Below, in pieces: positions 25,549 through 34,004 of a stretch of DNA of 41,217 bases. The notes beneath the pieces are model-generated. The model saw only the letters and a program-made list of their open reading frames with translations, searched no databases and was not told the DNA's origin. The stretch's first letter is position 1. Each line of letters starts with the position of its first letter. The stretch is from positions 1 through 41,217 of the forward strand of contig JAFIEW010000025.1 in NCBI GenBank assembly GCA_020832375.1, written 5' to 3'. Origin of the DNA: Cyclobacteriaceae bacterium. Lineage in GTDB: Bacteria; Bacteroidota; Bacteroidia; Cytophagales; Cyclobacteriaceae. Both the position numbers and the translations under genes were made by a program.

Positions 25549-26731
25549 AGTACTTAGTAATTTGATCGGCTATAGCAAGTGAGCTTGTAGCTGCCGGAGA
25601 TGGAGCGTTGCAGACATTGATCACTCCCTTATCTTGAAGTACCAAAAAATCGTCCACCAATTCTCCTTTACGTGTACAGGCCTGAGCCCTCACACCCGCG
25701 CCGCCAGGAATCAAATCCTCTTCTTTCAGCTCAGGAAGCAATTTTTGCAGTGCAGCAGTAAAAGCAGATTTCGAAAATGAACGATACATTTCACCCATGC
25801 CCGTTTGCCAATATTTAGAGGCTATTTTTAAAAACCCCGGATAAGTGAGCGTTTCCAAGAGCTCTGAAGGACTTATGCTCGACTTCTTATATCCCTCTCT
25901 CGCAAATGCTAAGACCGCGTTAGGCCCCGCCTCTACCCCTCCGCCGATCATGCGAGTAAAGTGCACCCCCAAAAATGGAAAGGCAGGATCCGGAACTGGG
26001 TAAATCAAGTTTTTAACCAAATAATGCCTCTCAGGCCTCAACTCATAGTACTCACCTCGAAACGGAATGATCTTAAAATCAACCTTCTGTCCCGTCAACT
26101 TGGCAATTTTATCCGAATATAGGCCAGCACAATTAATGACAAAACGGGCTTTATACTCGGCCTTCGAAGTCACCAATCTAAAGTGCTGGTCTTTTTCTTT
26201 GACTATTTCTTTTAGTTGGGATGAAAACGCAGTCTGCCCCCCTGCCTCCTCGAAGTCCGACTGAAAAGATCGCGTTACTGCCTTATAATCCACAATACCA
26301 GTATAGGGTACATTAAGAGCTGCAATGCCGTTTACATGAGGCTCATATTCTTTCAATTCACTAGTACCCAGTCTACGAACTTCGTTTAGCCCATTGGCCA
26401 TTGCTCTTTCGAAAAGAGTATTCAGCGCTGCAACTTCACTATCTTGAGTGGCAACTACCAGCTTGCCGCACAGCTCATAAGCAATCTCTTTTGTCTCACA
26501 ATAATCTACTAGCATCTGATAGCCACTCACACAATTTTTTGCTTTATAACTACCCGGTTTGTAGTACAATCCTGAGTGAATCACCCCACTATTATTACCC
26601 GTTTGATGCAAAGCGGCTTCCGCTTCTTTTTCTATAAGACAAACTTTTAAGTCAGGGAATCGTTTTTGAATGGTCATTGCAGTTGCAAAGCCAACTATAC
26701 CACCGCCTATAATGGCTAAATCGTAGGTCAT
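25514..26731 (-). CDS. lhgO: L-2-hydroxyglutarate oxidase
   Basis: The 405-residue flavoprotein has an FAD-binding Rossmann motif at the N-terminus (GGGIVG at 9-14) followed by the LhgO signatures GNNSGVIHSGLYYKPGS and KAKNCVSG. The C-terminal part carries GAGVRAQACTRKGELVDDF and the NAPSPAATSSLAIA motif that closes the FAD site. The enzyme oxidises L-2-hydroxyglutarate, a by-product of malate dehydrogenase, back to 2-oxoglutarate, passing electrons to the membrane quinone pool. I use the ATG at 26731 rather than a TTG nine bases earlier. It is divergent from pdhC and convergent with the hydrolase. Confidence 0.93.
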   Translation of the reverse strand: MTYDLAIIGGGIVGFATAMTIQKRFPDLKVCLIEKEAEAALHQTGNNSGVIHSGLYYKPGSYKAKNCVSGYQMLVDYCETKEIAYELCGKLVVATQDSEVAALNTLFERAMANGLNEVRRLGTSELKEYEPHVNGIAALNVPYTGIVDYKAVTRSFQSDFEEAGGQTAFSSQLKEIVKEKDQHFRLVTSKAEYKARFVINCAGLYSDKIAKLTGQKVDFKIIPFRGEYYELRPERHYLVKNLIYPVPDPAFPFLGVHFTRMIGGGVEAGPNAVLAFAREGYKKSSISPSELLETLTYPGFLKIASKYWQTGMGEMYRSFSKSAFTAALQKLLPELKEEDLIPGGAGVRAQACTRKGELVDDFLVLQDKGVINVCNAPSPAATSSLAIADQITKYFSDQYEKPAAL

Positions 26732-26754
26732 AAAAAGCAAATTAGATTGATCTA

Positions 26755-26782
26755 CAAAAATAAGGTTAAAATATGAACCTTA
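26755..26782 (-). promoter_or_regulatory. Candidate lhgO promoter with inverted repeat
   Basis: On the minus strand TATTTTTG (26755-26762) matches TAnnTTTG and ends 24 bases before the lhgO ATG. Just upstream are perfect 7-base arms, TAAGGTT (26761-26767) and AACCTTA (26776-26782), in the place where the -33/-7 spacer should be. This is a plausible repressor site. The -33 element itself is weak. Confidence 0.4.
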
Positions 26783-26798
26783 AGCTAAATGGACTAAA

Positions 26799-26836
26799 AA
26801 GCTTTAATTTCAACAAAAAGTATTGAAATAAAGCTT
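26799..26836. promoter_or_regulatory. Long hairpin in the lhgO-pdhC divergent region
   Basis: AAGCTTTAATTTCAA (26799-26813) and TTGAAATAAAGCTT (26823-26836) are complementary except for one bulged base, around a nine-base loop. On the minus strand a short T-run follows, which looks terminator-like, yet no minus-strand gene lies just upstream. It may be an operator or a transcription barrier. Confidence 0.4.
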
Positions 26837-26947
26837 GCAATAAAGCCTCGTATACGATTTCGGTATTTTATGCACCGACAAATTTGAAATTAGAGTGAAA
26901 TCAAGCTATTTTTGAAGCTGATTGAAATAAATTAAGATAACAAGCAC

Positions 26948-28633
26948 ATGGCAGAAGTAATACGCATGCCCAAGATGAGCGATACCATGGAAGAAGGGGT
27001 CATCGCATCGTGGCAGGTAAAAGAAGGAGATAAAATATCGTCTGGTGATGTATTAGCAGAAGTAGAAACAGACAAAGCAACCATGGATTTGGAAGCTTTT
27101 GAAGAGGGAGTTTTGCTTCATATTGGCATAAAAGAAGGGGAAGCTGTACCTGTAGATGGTGTGATTGCAATAGTTGGAGAAGAAGGTGAAGACATCAGTG
27201 ATCTTTTAAAAGAATTATCCGATGGTGGTAGTAGCAATAGTGAAGAAAGCGAAGACGAAGACACTTCTTCTGAGGGGGATGAGAGCACGTCAGATACGGA
27301 TGATGAAGATATTGATACCTCTGATATAGATGCCGAGTTGGTATTGATGCCCAAAATGAGCGATACCATGGAAGAAGGGGTGATTGCTTCTTGGCAAGTA
27401 GAAGAAGGTGCCGAAGTTTCTTCCGGAGACATTTTAGCGGAAGTAGAGACTGATAAAGCGACCATGGAGCTTGAGTCATATAATGACGGTGTATTGCTTT
27501 ACATCGGTAAAAAAGAAGGAGAAGCCGTACCCGTAGACGATGTAATTGCTATTATCGGTGATAAGGATGCAGATTGGAAAAAACTATTGAAAGCCCACGA
27601 AGCCAAGAAAAATGGTGGAGGGGAAAGTAAAAAACCTGAATCTAAGGTAGAGAAGAAAGAAAAGTCTTCATCTTCTTCTGATGCACCTTCCAGCTCTAGT
27701 TCATCTTCTTCCGATAAAAGCTCAAACAGCAACTCTGATGATAGAATCAAAGTAAGCCCATTAGCTAAAAAGATTGCCGAAGATAAAGGCATCGACCTTT
27801 CTGAGGTAAAAGGAAGTGGCGATAATGGCAGAATCGTAAAAAGAGATGTGGAAGACTTCAAGCCAAAGGCCAAATCAAAGCCAGAAGAGAAAAAATCAAG
27901 TAGCGATAAGCAACAAGATACAGGATATAAAATCCCTAGCGTAGTGGGTGAAGAAAGCTATGATGAGAAGAATATTTCTCAAATGCGAAAAACCATTGCT
28001 AAACGCTTGAGCGAAAGTAAATTTACTGCACCTCACTTCTATTTGACCATGGAGATTAACATGGACAAAGCCATTGAAGCGAGAAAAAGTATGAACGATA
28101 TGTCGCCTGTAAAAATATCTTTCAATGATATGGTAATCAAAGCGGTAGCGGCAGCACTGAGACAACATCCAAATGTGAACGTATCATGGCTAGGTGACAA
28201 AATGCGCATCAACCACCACATCAATATTGGTATGGCAGTAGCTGTGGAGGAGGGATTATTAGTGCCTGTAATTCGATTTGCTGATAATAAATCACTTGCG
28301 CACATTGCCTCAGAAACCAAAGAGCTAGGCAACAAAGCTAAAAATAAAGAACTACAGCCTAAAGATTGGGAAGGAAGCACTTTCACCGTATCTAATTTAG
28401 GTATGTTTGGCATCGAAGAATTTACTGCGATCATCAATCCGCCAGATGCTTGTATTCTTGCAGTGGGTGGTATCAAGCAAACAGCCATTGTAAAAGATGG
28501 TGAACTTGCCGTAGGTAATGTCATGAAAGTAACGCTCTCGTGCGATCATAGAGCAGTCGATGGCGCAGTAGGATCGGCCTTCTTGCAGACGCTCAAAAAC
28601 CTTTTAGAAGACCCTGTTAGAATATTGATTTAA
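26948..28633 (+). CDS. pdhC: Pyruvate dehydrogenase E2, dihydrolipoamide acetyltransferase
   Basis: The 561-residue protein has two N-terminal lipoyl domains with lipoyl-lysines K43 and K170 in ETDKATM, an acidic linker, and a Ser- and Lys-rich flexible linker. A peripheral-subunit-binding domain follows (about 266-300, SPLAKKIAEDKGIDLSEVKG), then the catalytic acetyltransferase domain (about 330-561). The active-site motif is HRAVDG with H534 and D538. It transfers acetyl groups to CoA at the core of the pyruvate dehydrogenase complex. The E1 and E3 genes are not in the window. The two lipoyl units are offset by exactly 127 codons and remain nearly identical over about 20 codons. Confidence 0.94.
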   Translation: MAEVIRMPKMSDTMEEGVIASWQVKEGDKISSGDVLAEVETDKATMDLEAFEEGVLLHIGIKEGEAVPVDGVIAIVGEEGEDISDLLKELSDGGSSNSEESEDEDTSSEGDESTSDTDDEDIDTSDIDAELVLMPKMSDTMEEGVIASWQVEEGAEVSSGDILAEVETDKATMELESYNDGVLLYIGKKEGEAVPVDDVIAIIGDKDADWKKLLKAHEAKKNGGGESKKPESKVEKKEKSSSSSDAPSSSSSSSSDKSSNSNSDDRIKVSPLAKKIAEDKGIDLSEVKGSGDNGRIVKRDVEDFKPKAKSKPEEKKSSSDKQQDTGYKIPSVVGEESYDEKNISQMRKTIAKRLSESKFTAPHFYLTMEINMDKAIEARKSMNDMSPVKISFNDMVIKAVAAALRQHPNVNVSWLGDKMRINHHINIGMAVAVEEGLLVPVIRFADNKSLAHIASETKELGNKAKNKELQPKDWEGSTFTVSNLGMFGIEEFTAIINPPDACILAVGGIKQTAIVKDGELAVGNVMKVTLSCDHRAVDGAVGSAFLQTLKNLLEDPVRILI

Positions 28634-28659
28634 TCGATATGGATTGAACAGCATAAAAA

Positions 28660-28700
28660 AGGACAGACTCTTAAATTAATTTTGAGAGTCTGTTTTTCTT
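28660..28700 (+). terminator. Terminator of pdhC
   Basis: ACAGACTCT (28663-28671) and AGAGTCTGT (28685-28693) form a perfect 9-bp stem, extended by AAA/TTT inside, followed by TTTTTCTTT. It begins 29 bases after the pdhC stop. Confidence 0.88.
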
Positions 28701-28968
28701 TAGATGAAGGCCATATTCCAGTAAAATCAACTGCTTATAATCCAAGGTGTATTTTCTGTATTTGATGTCTAACACCATAAATATATACTCCCACATTTTC
28801 ATGAATTTTCCTTGAGTAGCGTTTTAATGTGATTGATCCCACAGAGATCATTTATTTCCAGAGAATATTAAACAATGGATCACCTAAACCGAAAGTAATC
28901 GCCTATAGATAGATCATCTTTAGCTCACCTTGTACGTAAACATACTATTCAACCGAATATCAACTATT

Positions 28969-28988
28969 GCTTTGCAAAGCTAATTTTG
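28969..28988 (+). promoter_or_regulatory. Palindrome abutting a -7 box upstream of hslV
   Basis: GCTTTGCAAAGC (28969-28980) is a perfect 12-base palindrome placed directly against TAATTTTG (28981-28988), an exact TAnnTTTG match. It would put transcription about 120 bases before hslV. No convincing -33 TTG lies at standard spacing. Confidence 0.35.
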
Positions 28989-29117
28989 GTCTGTACTTTC
29001 ATATCTAAAAAAGAAAGCGATCAATCATGCTTTCTGAGCAAATACTTTGTTGAATTGAGCGAACATTCAAATGATAATCGAGTAATAGAAAGAGTAACAT
29101 TCGACGATAAATAAAAA

Positions 29118-29663
29118 ATGAAGAAACAAAAAATAAGGTCAACAACAGTAGTAGCGGTCAATCATAATGGTCAAGTAGCACTAGGTGCCGATGGCCAAGC
29201 AACCATGGGTAATACCGTTGCTAAAAGTAATGTAACCAAGATAAGATCCCTTAATGAAGGTAAGATAGTAACTGGTTTTGCTGGCTCAACGGCAGATGCT
29301 TTCACTCTTTTAGAACGATTTGACGGTAAGCTTAGCGGCTACGGACAAAATATGAAACGTGCAGCAATTGAGTTAGCCAAAGATTGGCGCACGGATCGCT
29401 ATTTAAGAAAATTGGAAGCCATGCTCATTGTGGCCGACAGTGAAAGTGTACTGATAGTATCAGGTACAGGTGATGTAATTGAGCCTGACGACAACATCGC
29501 CACGATCGGCTCAGGAAGTATGTATGCAAAAGCTGCAGCCACAGCACTCATGAAGCATAAGCCTGAAATGACCGCAGAAGAAATCGTGAGAGAAAGCCTC
29601 TCAATAGCAGCTGATATTTGTATTTACACCAACCACAACATCACTGTGAAGGTGGTAAAATAA
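29118..29663 (+). CDS. hslV: ATP-dependent protease subunit HslV
   Basis: The 181-residue protein is a proteasome-like threonine protease that forms the double-ring core of HslUV. The catalytic N-terminal threonine is in RSTTVVAV. By comparison with E. coli the mature protein should start at Thr9, leaving an 8-residue propeptide (one residue in E. coli). The conserved GADGQATMGNTV, KIRSL, GFAGSTADAF and GSGSMYAKAAA segments are all present. HslU, the ATPase partner, is not in the window. The HMG-CoA-lyase-like gene follows 85 bases downstream on the same strand. Confidence 0.95.
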   Translation: MKKQKIRSTTVVAVNHNGQVALGADGQATMGNTVAKSNVTKIRSLNEGKIVTGFAGSTADAFTLLERFDGKLSGYGQNMKRAAIELAKDWRTDRYLRKLEAMLIVADSESVLIVSGTGDVIEPDDNIATIGSGSMYAKAAATALMKHKPEMTAEEIVRESLSIAADICIYTNHNITVKVVK

Positions 29664-29748
29664 ATGGGAAATACGCATCTTTTATTACACTAACTATTTT
29701 TATCTGAATTTCAATAATTTACAAGCAAACATTAAAGTAACACTTCAA

Positions 29749-30591
29749 GTGAAAATTATAGAATGCCCTCGCGATGCTATGCAGGGACTTAAAGACTTCA
29801 TTCCTACAACAATAAAAACAAATTATATCAATAGCCTTCTAAAAGTGGGGTTTGATACGATTGATTTTGGAAGCTTTGTAAGTCCTAAGGCCATACCACA
29901 AATGCGGGACACAGAGCAAGTGCTCGATAGTTTGGACTTATCTAAAACTAAGAGTAAACTTTTAGCGATCATAGCAAATTATAGAGGAGCAGAGGCGGCA
30001 TCAGTGCATAAATGCATTGACTATTTGGGGTTTCCGCTTTCTATATCAGAGAGCTTTCAGCAGAGAAATACCAACAAAAGCATAGCTGAAGCAATGGATG
30101 ATGTGAAAAGGATACAAGACTTATGCGTAAAATCAGAAAAAACGCTTGTAGTGTATCTCTCAATGGCATTTGGCAATCCTTATGGTGAAAAATATGACCC
30201 TGAAATGATTGCTCAATTTATTCATGATTTATCTTTGCTAGATATAAAGATCATCAGCTTATCAGATACTATTGGTAGCAGCGAAGCTCATTTAATCAGT
30301 AAGGTTTTTGAAACCTCAATCAAATCAAACCCTGATATTGAGATAGGAGCTCACTTCCATAGCACACCAGATAAAAGCATGATAAAAGTACAAGCTGCCT
30401 ATGCTGCGGGATGTCGTCGATTTGACGGCGCCCTTAATGGCTTTGGAGGGTGCCCCATGGCTAAAGATGATTTAACGGGCAATGTAGATACCCAAGTTTT
30501 ATTAAACTTGGCTGAAGGAAATGATGCTTTTCACTATGATATAGCGGCCTACAATCAAGCAAAAAAACTGGCTCAAGGAATATTTTATTGA
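29749..30591 (+). CDS. Hydroxymethylglutaryl-CoA lyase-like TIM-barrel enzyme
   Basis: The 280-residue protein belongs to the HMG-CoA lyase/DRE-TIM family. The N-terminal ECPRDAMQG replaces the usual PRDGLQN and keeps the catalytic Arg-Asp. GAHFHST keeps the two metal-ligand histidines, and GFGGCPMAKDDLTGN contains the active-site cysteine loop, again in variant form. HMG-CoA lyase cleaves HMG-CoA to acetyl-CoA and acetoacetate in leucine degradation. The start is GTG at 29749, because the next Met lies past the essential PRD motif. The protein is slightly shorter than the typical near-300-residue lyase. Another related C-C lyase activity is possible. Confidence 0.8.
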   Translation: MKIIECPRDAMQGLKDFIPTTIKTNYINSLLKVGFDTIDFGSFVSPKAIPQMRDTEQVLDSLDLSKTKSKLLAIIANYRGAEAASVHKCIDYLGFPLSISESFQQRNTNKSIAEAMDDVKRIQDLCVKSEKTLVVYLSMAFGNPYGEKYDPEMIAQFIHDLSLLDIKIISLSDTIGSSEAHLISKVFETSIKSNPDIEIGAHFHSTPDKSMIKVQAAYAAGCRRFDGALNGFGGCPMAKDDLTGNVDTQVLLNLAEGNDAFHYDIAAYNQAKKLAQGIFY

Positions 30592-30602
30592 AAAGGTTGA
30601 AT

Positions 30603-30637
30603 TTTATTACGCAAAGAATTTGTTTAAACGTAATAAA
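30603..30637 (+). repeat. Inverted repeat after the HMG-CoA-lyase-like gene
   Basis: TTTATTACG (30603-30611) and CGTAATAAA (30629-30637) are perfect 9-base arms around 17 bases, starting 12 bases past the stop codon. There is no T-run after it, so it is only a weak terminator candidate. It might act as an mRNA 3'-end stabiliser. Confidence 0.4.
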
Positions 30638-30651
30638 TACTAGGAAAAAAT

Positions 30652-30682
30652 TTTTGGCTTAAACCCCAATTCATTAATTTAG
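30652..30682 (+). promoter_or_regulatory. Candidate promoter of the TPR gene
   Basis: TTTTG (30652-30656) and TAATTTAG (30675-30682) are 18 bases apart, close to the Bacteroidota consensus with one miss in the -7 box. It would give a leader of about 30 bases. Confidence 0.35.
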
Positions 30683-30718
30683 GTTAATATTTAGAAATAC
30701 ACTGAAAACATCACGCTC

Positions 30719-31348
30719 ATGAAATATATTATACTCCCTATTCTTATAGCGTTTTCAATCAACGCTTTTGCTCAAAAATCATCGGAGCAATTAGTAGCAG
30801 ACGGAAAAAATTTTTTGGAAGCCAAAGAATTTAAATTAGCCTTATTAAATTTTACTCAAGCAGTAGAAAAAGATAAGAATAATGAACTCGCCTACTTCTA
30901 CCGTGGAATCACGAAAAAGGAATTCGATGACAAACATGGTGCAATGAAAGATTTTAACATGGCATTAGATCTAGACGAAACTATGGTTTCGGCTTATTTT
31001 TATAGAGGATCGATCAAGTACGACCTGCAAGATTACTATGGTGCTATCTCAGACTACAATAAGGCCTTAGAACTTGACGGATCTTATACAGATGCTCTTT
31101 ACAAAAGAGGAATGGCAAAGCAACAATTGGAAGCTTACTCTGATGCAATCAATGACTGCACCGAGATCATAAAAATTAATCCAAAGAGTGTTGATGCCTA
31201 CTATTTAAGAGGTATTTTAAGGATTGAACACGGACAACTTGAAGAGGGCTGCCTAGATTTAAGTAAAGCTGGAGAACTTGGAGACATTTCTGCCTATGAT
31301 GTTATCCGCGAAAAATGTAATCAACGTTGCTTAACAGTAAATCCTTAA
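30719..31348 (+). CDS. Secreted tetratricopeptide repeat protein
   Basis: The 209-residue protein starts with a signal peptide (MKYIILPILIAFSINAFAQ, likely cut after Ala18). About five tetratricopeptide repeats of 34 residues follow (about 22-190), each with the pattern of A-Y-Y-G-A-Y positions, for example ELAYFYRGITKKEFDDKHGA and YTDALYKRGMAKQQLEAYSD. TPR proteins are scaffolds for protein-protein contacts. A periplasmic or cell-envelope role is likely, but the partner is unknown. The C-terminal segment has two cysteines (REKCNQRC). It has its own terminator and a candidate promoter. Confidence 0.88.
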   Translation: MKYIILPILIAFSINAFAQKSSEQLVADGKNFLEAKEFKLALLNFTQAVEKDKNNELAYFYRGITKKEFDDKHGAMKDFNMALDLDETMVSAYFYRGSIKYDLQDYYGAISDYNKALELDGSYTDALYKRGMAKQQLEAYSDAINDCTEIIKINPKSVDAYYLRGILRIEHGQLEEGCLDLSKAGELGDISAYDVIREKCNQRCLTVNP

Positions 31349-31374
31349 TAGTTTTTCCGTATTTAAAATTTTTT

Positions 31375-31408
31375 AAGCCTTGGTATAAATAATATCAAGG
31401 CTTTTTTA
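31375..31408 (+). terminator. Terminator of the TPR gene
   Basis: AAGCCTTGGTAT pairs with ATATCAAGGCTT (one G-U pair) around five bases, followed by TTTTTTAT. It starts 27 bases after the stop codon. Confidence 0.88.
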
Positions 31409-31440
31409 TGGATACCCGATAATATTTATTTGGTTTTATA

Positions 31441-31448
31441 TAACTTTG
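31441..31448 (+). promoter_or_regulatory. Candidate -7 box for pyrF
   Basis: TAACTTTG fits TAnnTTTG exactly and lies about 75 bases before the pyrF start. The -33 region at normal spacing is only A+T-rich, so this is tentative. Confidence 0.3.
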
Positions 31449-31524
31449 AAGCTTTAGGAAGACACTTCCCTACAAACTTTATCAAAATATTACAGCGCCA
31501 TAGATCGACTGTCAAAGCATAATC

Positions 31525-32346
31525 ATGAACAAAGCCCAACTGATCCATCAAATCCAAACAAAGCAAAGCTTTTTGTGTGTAGGCCTAGATACTGACATTG
31601 ATAAATTGCCTAAGCACTTACCAGCAGGCCTAGAGGGAATTTTGGCCTTCAATCAGGAGATCATCGCAGCAACAAAAGACTATGCGGTAGCTTATAAAAT
31701 CAATACCGCTTTTTATGAATGTCACGGCAAAGCTGGCTGGGAGGTGATGGAAAAAACCTTGGAAGCTATACCCGATGAGTGTTTCACCATAGCTGATGCC
31801 AAAAGAGGCGACATTGGCAATACCTCTAGCATGTATGCAAAAGCTTTTTTTGGGTCACTTGCCTTTGATTCGGTCACAGTAGCGCCTTATATGGGTGCGG
31901 ATAGCGTAAAGCCCTTTTTAGCCTATAAAAACAAATGGACGATTTTGCTCGCTCTAACTTCCAATAGTGGTAGTGAAGACTTTGAAAAAATGTTGCTTAG
32001 TAATGGCCGAGCAGTATATGAAGAGGTGCTTGAAAAGAGTCAGCTCTGGGGTAATGATGAACAAATGATGTATGTGGTAGGTGCCACCCAAGCGGCTGCA
32101 TTAACAAAAATCAGAAAGCAAGTGCCCAACCACTTCCTTTTAGTGCCAGGAGTAGGTGCACAAGGCGGATCTCTTGAAGAAGTATGTGAGGCAGGGATGA
32201 CGAATGAAGTAGGTTTGTTAATCAATTCATCCAGAGGGATCATTTATAGTGACGATACAGAAGATTTTGCAGTATCAGCGGCAAGAGAAGCTCAAAAGCT
32301 ACAATTACAAATGGCCAAGATCATGAAAGGAAAGGGGGTGATTTAG
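31525..32346 (+). CDS. pyrF: Orotidine 5'-phosphate decarboxylase (type 2)
   Basis: The 273-residue enzyme makes UMP from orotidine 5'-phosphate in pyrimidine synthesis. It has the type 2 (longer) pattern: [14 protein letters not shown] at the start, [11 protein letters not shown], the catalytic [19 protein letters not shown] with the Asp-x-Lys-x-x-Asp set, APYMGADSV, and the phosphate-binding VPGVGAQGG near residue 211. The type 2 form is common in Bacteroidota. No other pyrimidine gene is adjacent. Confidence 0.95.
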   Translation: MNKAQLIHQIQTKQSFLCVGLDTDIDKLPKHLPAGLEGILAFNQEIIAATKDYAVAYKINTAFYECHGKAGWEVMEKTLEAIPDECFTIADAKRGDIGNTSSMYAKAFFGSLAFDSVTVAPYMGADSVKPFLAYKNKWTILLALTSNSGSEDFEKMLLSNGRAVYEEVLEKSQLWGNDEQMMYVVGATQAAALTKIRKQVPNHFLLVPGVGAQGGSLEEVCEAGMTNEVGLLINSSRGIIYSDDTEDFAVSAAREAQKLQLQMAKIMKGKGVI

Positions 32347-32798
32347 TCGATTGATAATTGTTAAGCTTACTACTTTAAAAATTCATCGACAAAAGACTAA
32401 GTACACCTCGACCTTGCTTGATCTATCAACTTAAGTACTCTAAATCAAAAAAAGCCAAGATCGACTCAGCATCATTTACTTTGCATTAAAAACCGCCAAA
32501 AAGAATATTTTCCTTAATACAAAGGCGACAAATTCGTGAAATGAACTTTTAAAAGAGCCGAAAAAGGTTCCATTACCAATCCCTATAAAATCAACTAGTG
32601 GGTCACCTACTACGCTCATCCCACGAAAAAAATAAAGAAAGAAGTCAAAAATCAATCAGTTTTTTTACCTTAGCAGATAAATTTATATTACAACAATGAG
32701 CCGTGGTTGTAAAGTCGATAATGTTAACAACAAAACGGCCTATTTTAAATTTAACCCTAGGTAAGACTTTCATATAATAACCCTAAATACTTCAATTA
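32347..32798. other. Intergenic region between pyrF and the aminotransferase
   Basis: This 452-base gap contains one single-mismatch copy of the dispersed motif (32615-32630). There is no clear terminator and no convincing gene. The leader of the downstream operon should begin here. Confidence 0.55.
32615..32630 (-). repeat. Dispersed intergenic motif, copy 3 (one mismatch)
   Basis: On the minus strand this reads TTTTTCGTGGGATGAG and is followed by CGTAGTAG. It shares the TAGTAG extension with the copy at 5037, also two bases after GATGAG. It lies between two plus-strand genes and points against them. Confidence 0.72.
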
Positions 32799-34004
32799 AT
32801 GTCAGCAAACTATTCACTATCAGCACGCATTGAAAGCATGGAAGAATCGGCCACCTTAGCGATGGCAAAGAAAGCAAGAGAGCTAAAGGCCGAAGGGAAG
32901 GACATCATCAGTTTGAGCCTGGGAGAGCCTGATTTCCAAACTCCCGACCACATACGTCAGGCTGCAAAGGATGCAATTGATAGTGGAAAATATTTCTCTT
33001 ATCCGCCGGTAGCGGGCTATAATGAATTAAGAGAGGCAATCGCGACAAAATTGAAGGAAGAGAATGGCATTCCTTCTTCACCTGAGCAGATTGTAGTGTC
33101 GGCAGGCGCAAAGCATAGCATCGCTAATGTATTCTTTTCAATATTGAATCCAGGCGATGAGGTGGTTGTATTTTCACCTTATTGGGTTTCCTATGCCGAA
33201 ATTATAAAGCTTGCGGAGGGAACACCAGTATATATCAAAGGGAAGCTAGAAAATGACTTTAAGGCTACAGCTGAGGATTTGGCCGCGGCTATTACACCAA
33301 AAACCAAGGCAATCATCTACTCTTCACCGAGCAACCCTACAGGGGGAGTATTTACTTTGGAAGAGCTAGAGTCGATTGCAGCGGTATTGAAAAATCATCC
33401 TGATATTTTGGTAGTTGCTGATGAGATTTATGAACTAATCAACTTCAGCGGAAAGCACTATAGCATGGCTGCCATTGAAGGTATGGCCGACAGAACAATC
33501 ACGGTAAATGGTTTTTCAAAAGGTTTTGCAATGACAGGTTGGAGAGTCGGTTATATCTCTGCTCCTGTCCGGATAGCCAAGGCATGCGAAAAGATGCAAG
33601 GACAGTTTACAAGCGGTGTCAATGGTATCGCTCAGCAAGCAAGTATTACCGCTATTAAAGGTGATAAAAAAGCTAGTGAAGAAATGGCTGCCGCATACAA
33701 AAGCCGCAGAAAGCTAGTATTAGACTTGCTCAATCAGATAGAAGGGATCAAAACATATGAGCCAAAAGGGGCTTTTTACATCTTCCCTGATGTAAGCTCA
33801 TTTTTCGGCAAAGCCTTCAAAGGAAAAACGATCTCTAATGCGAATGATTTAAGCTTACTTTTACTGGAAGAAGCACAAGTATCGGTAGTGACTGGGGCGG
33901 CATTTGGTGATGAAGACTGTATAAGAATATCTTTTGCGGCATCAGACGAACAGCTTAAAATTGCATTGGGAAGAATAAAAGAAGTATTAGATCAACTGAA
34001 ATAA
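32799..34004 (+). CDS. Class I/II pyridoxal-phosphate aminotransferase (aspartate aminotransferase-like)
   Basis: The 401-residue enzyme is a fold-type I aminotransferase. The PLP lysine is K241 in NGFSKGFAMTGWRVGYI. Other hallmarks are LSLGEPDFQTPDHI near the N-terminus, YSSPSNPTGGVF (the PLP-binding Asn), VVADEIYELI, and a C-terminal IRISFAASDEQ with the carboxylate-binding Arg. The pattern fits the aspartate aminotransferase subgroup Ib, which swaps amino groups between aspartate and 2-oxoglutarate. A broader specificity (for example prephenate) is possible. Its stop codon shares one base with the rfaE1 start, so it heads a coupled three-gene operon. Confidence 0.92.
   Translation: MSANYSLSARIESMEESATLAMAKKARELKAEGKDIISLSLGEPDFQTPDHIRQAAKDAIDSGKYFSYPPVAGYNELREAIATKLKEENGIPSSPEQIVVSAGAKHSIANVFFSILNPGDEVVVFSPYWVSYAEIIKLAEGTPVYIKGKLENDFKATAEDLAAAITPKTKAIIYSSPSNPTGGVFTLEELESIAAVLKNHPDILVVADEIYELINFSGKHYSMAAIEGMADRTITVNGFSKGFAMTGWRVGYISAPVRIAKACEKMQGQFTSGVNGIAQQASITAIKGDKKASEEMAAAYKSRRKLVLDLLNQIEGIKTYEPKGAFYIFPDVSSFFGKAFKGKTISNANDLSLLLLEEAQVSVVTGAAFGDEDCIRISFAASDEQLKIALGRIKEVLDQLK

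Larger units (their letters stand above)
28634..29117. other. Intergenic region pdhC-hslV
   Basis: This 484-base gap holds the pdhC terminator and a candidate hslV promoter region near 28969-28988. No gene is supported. Confidence 0.55.
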
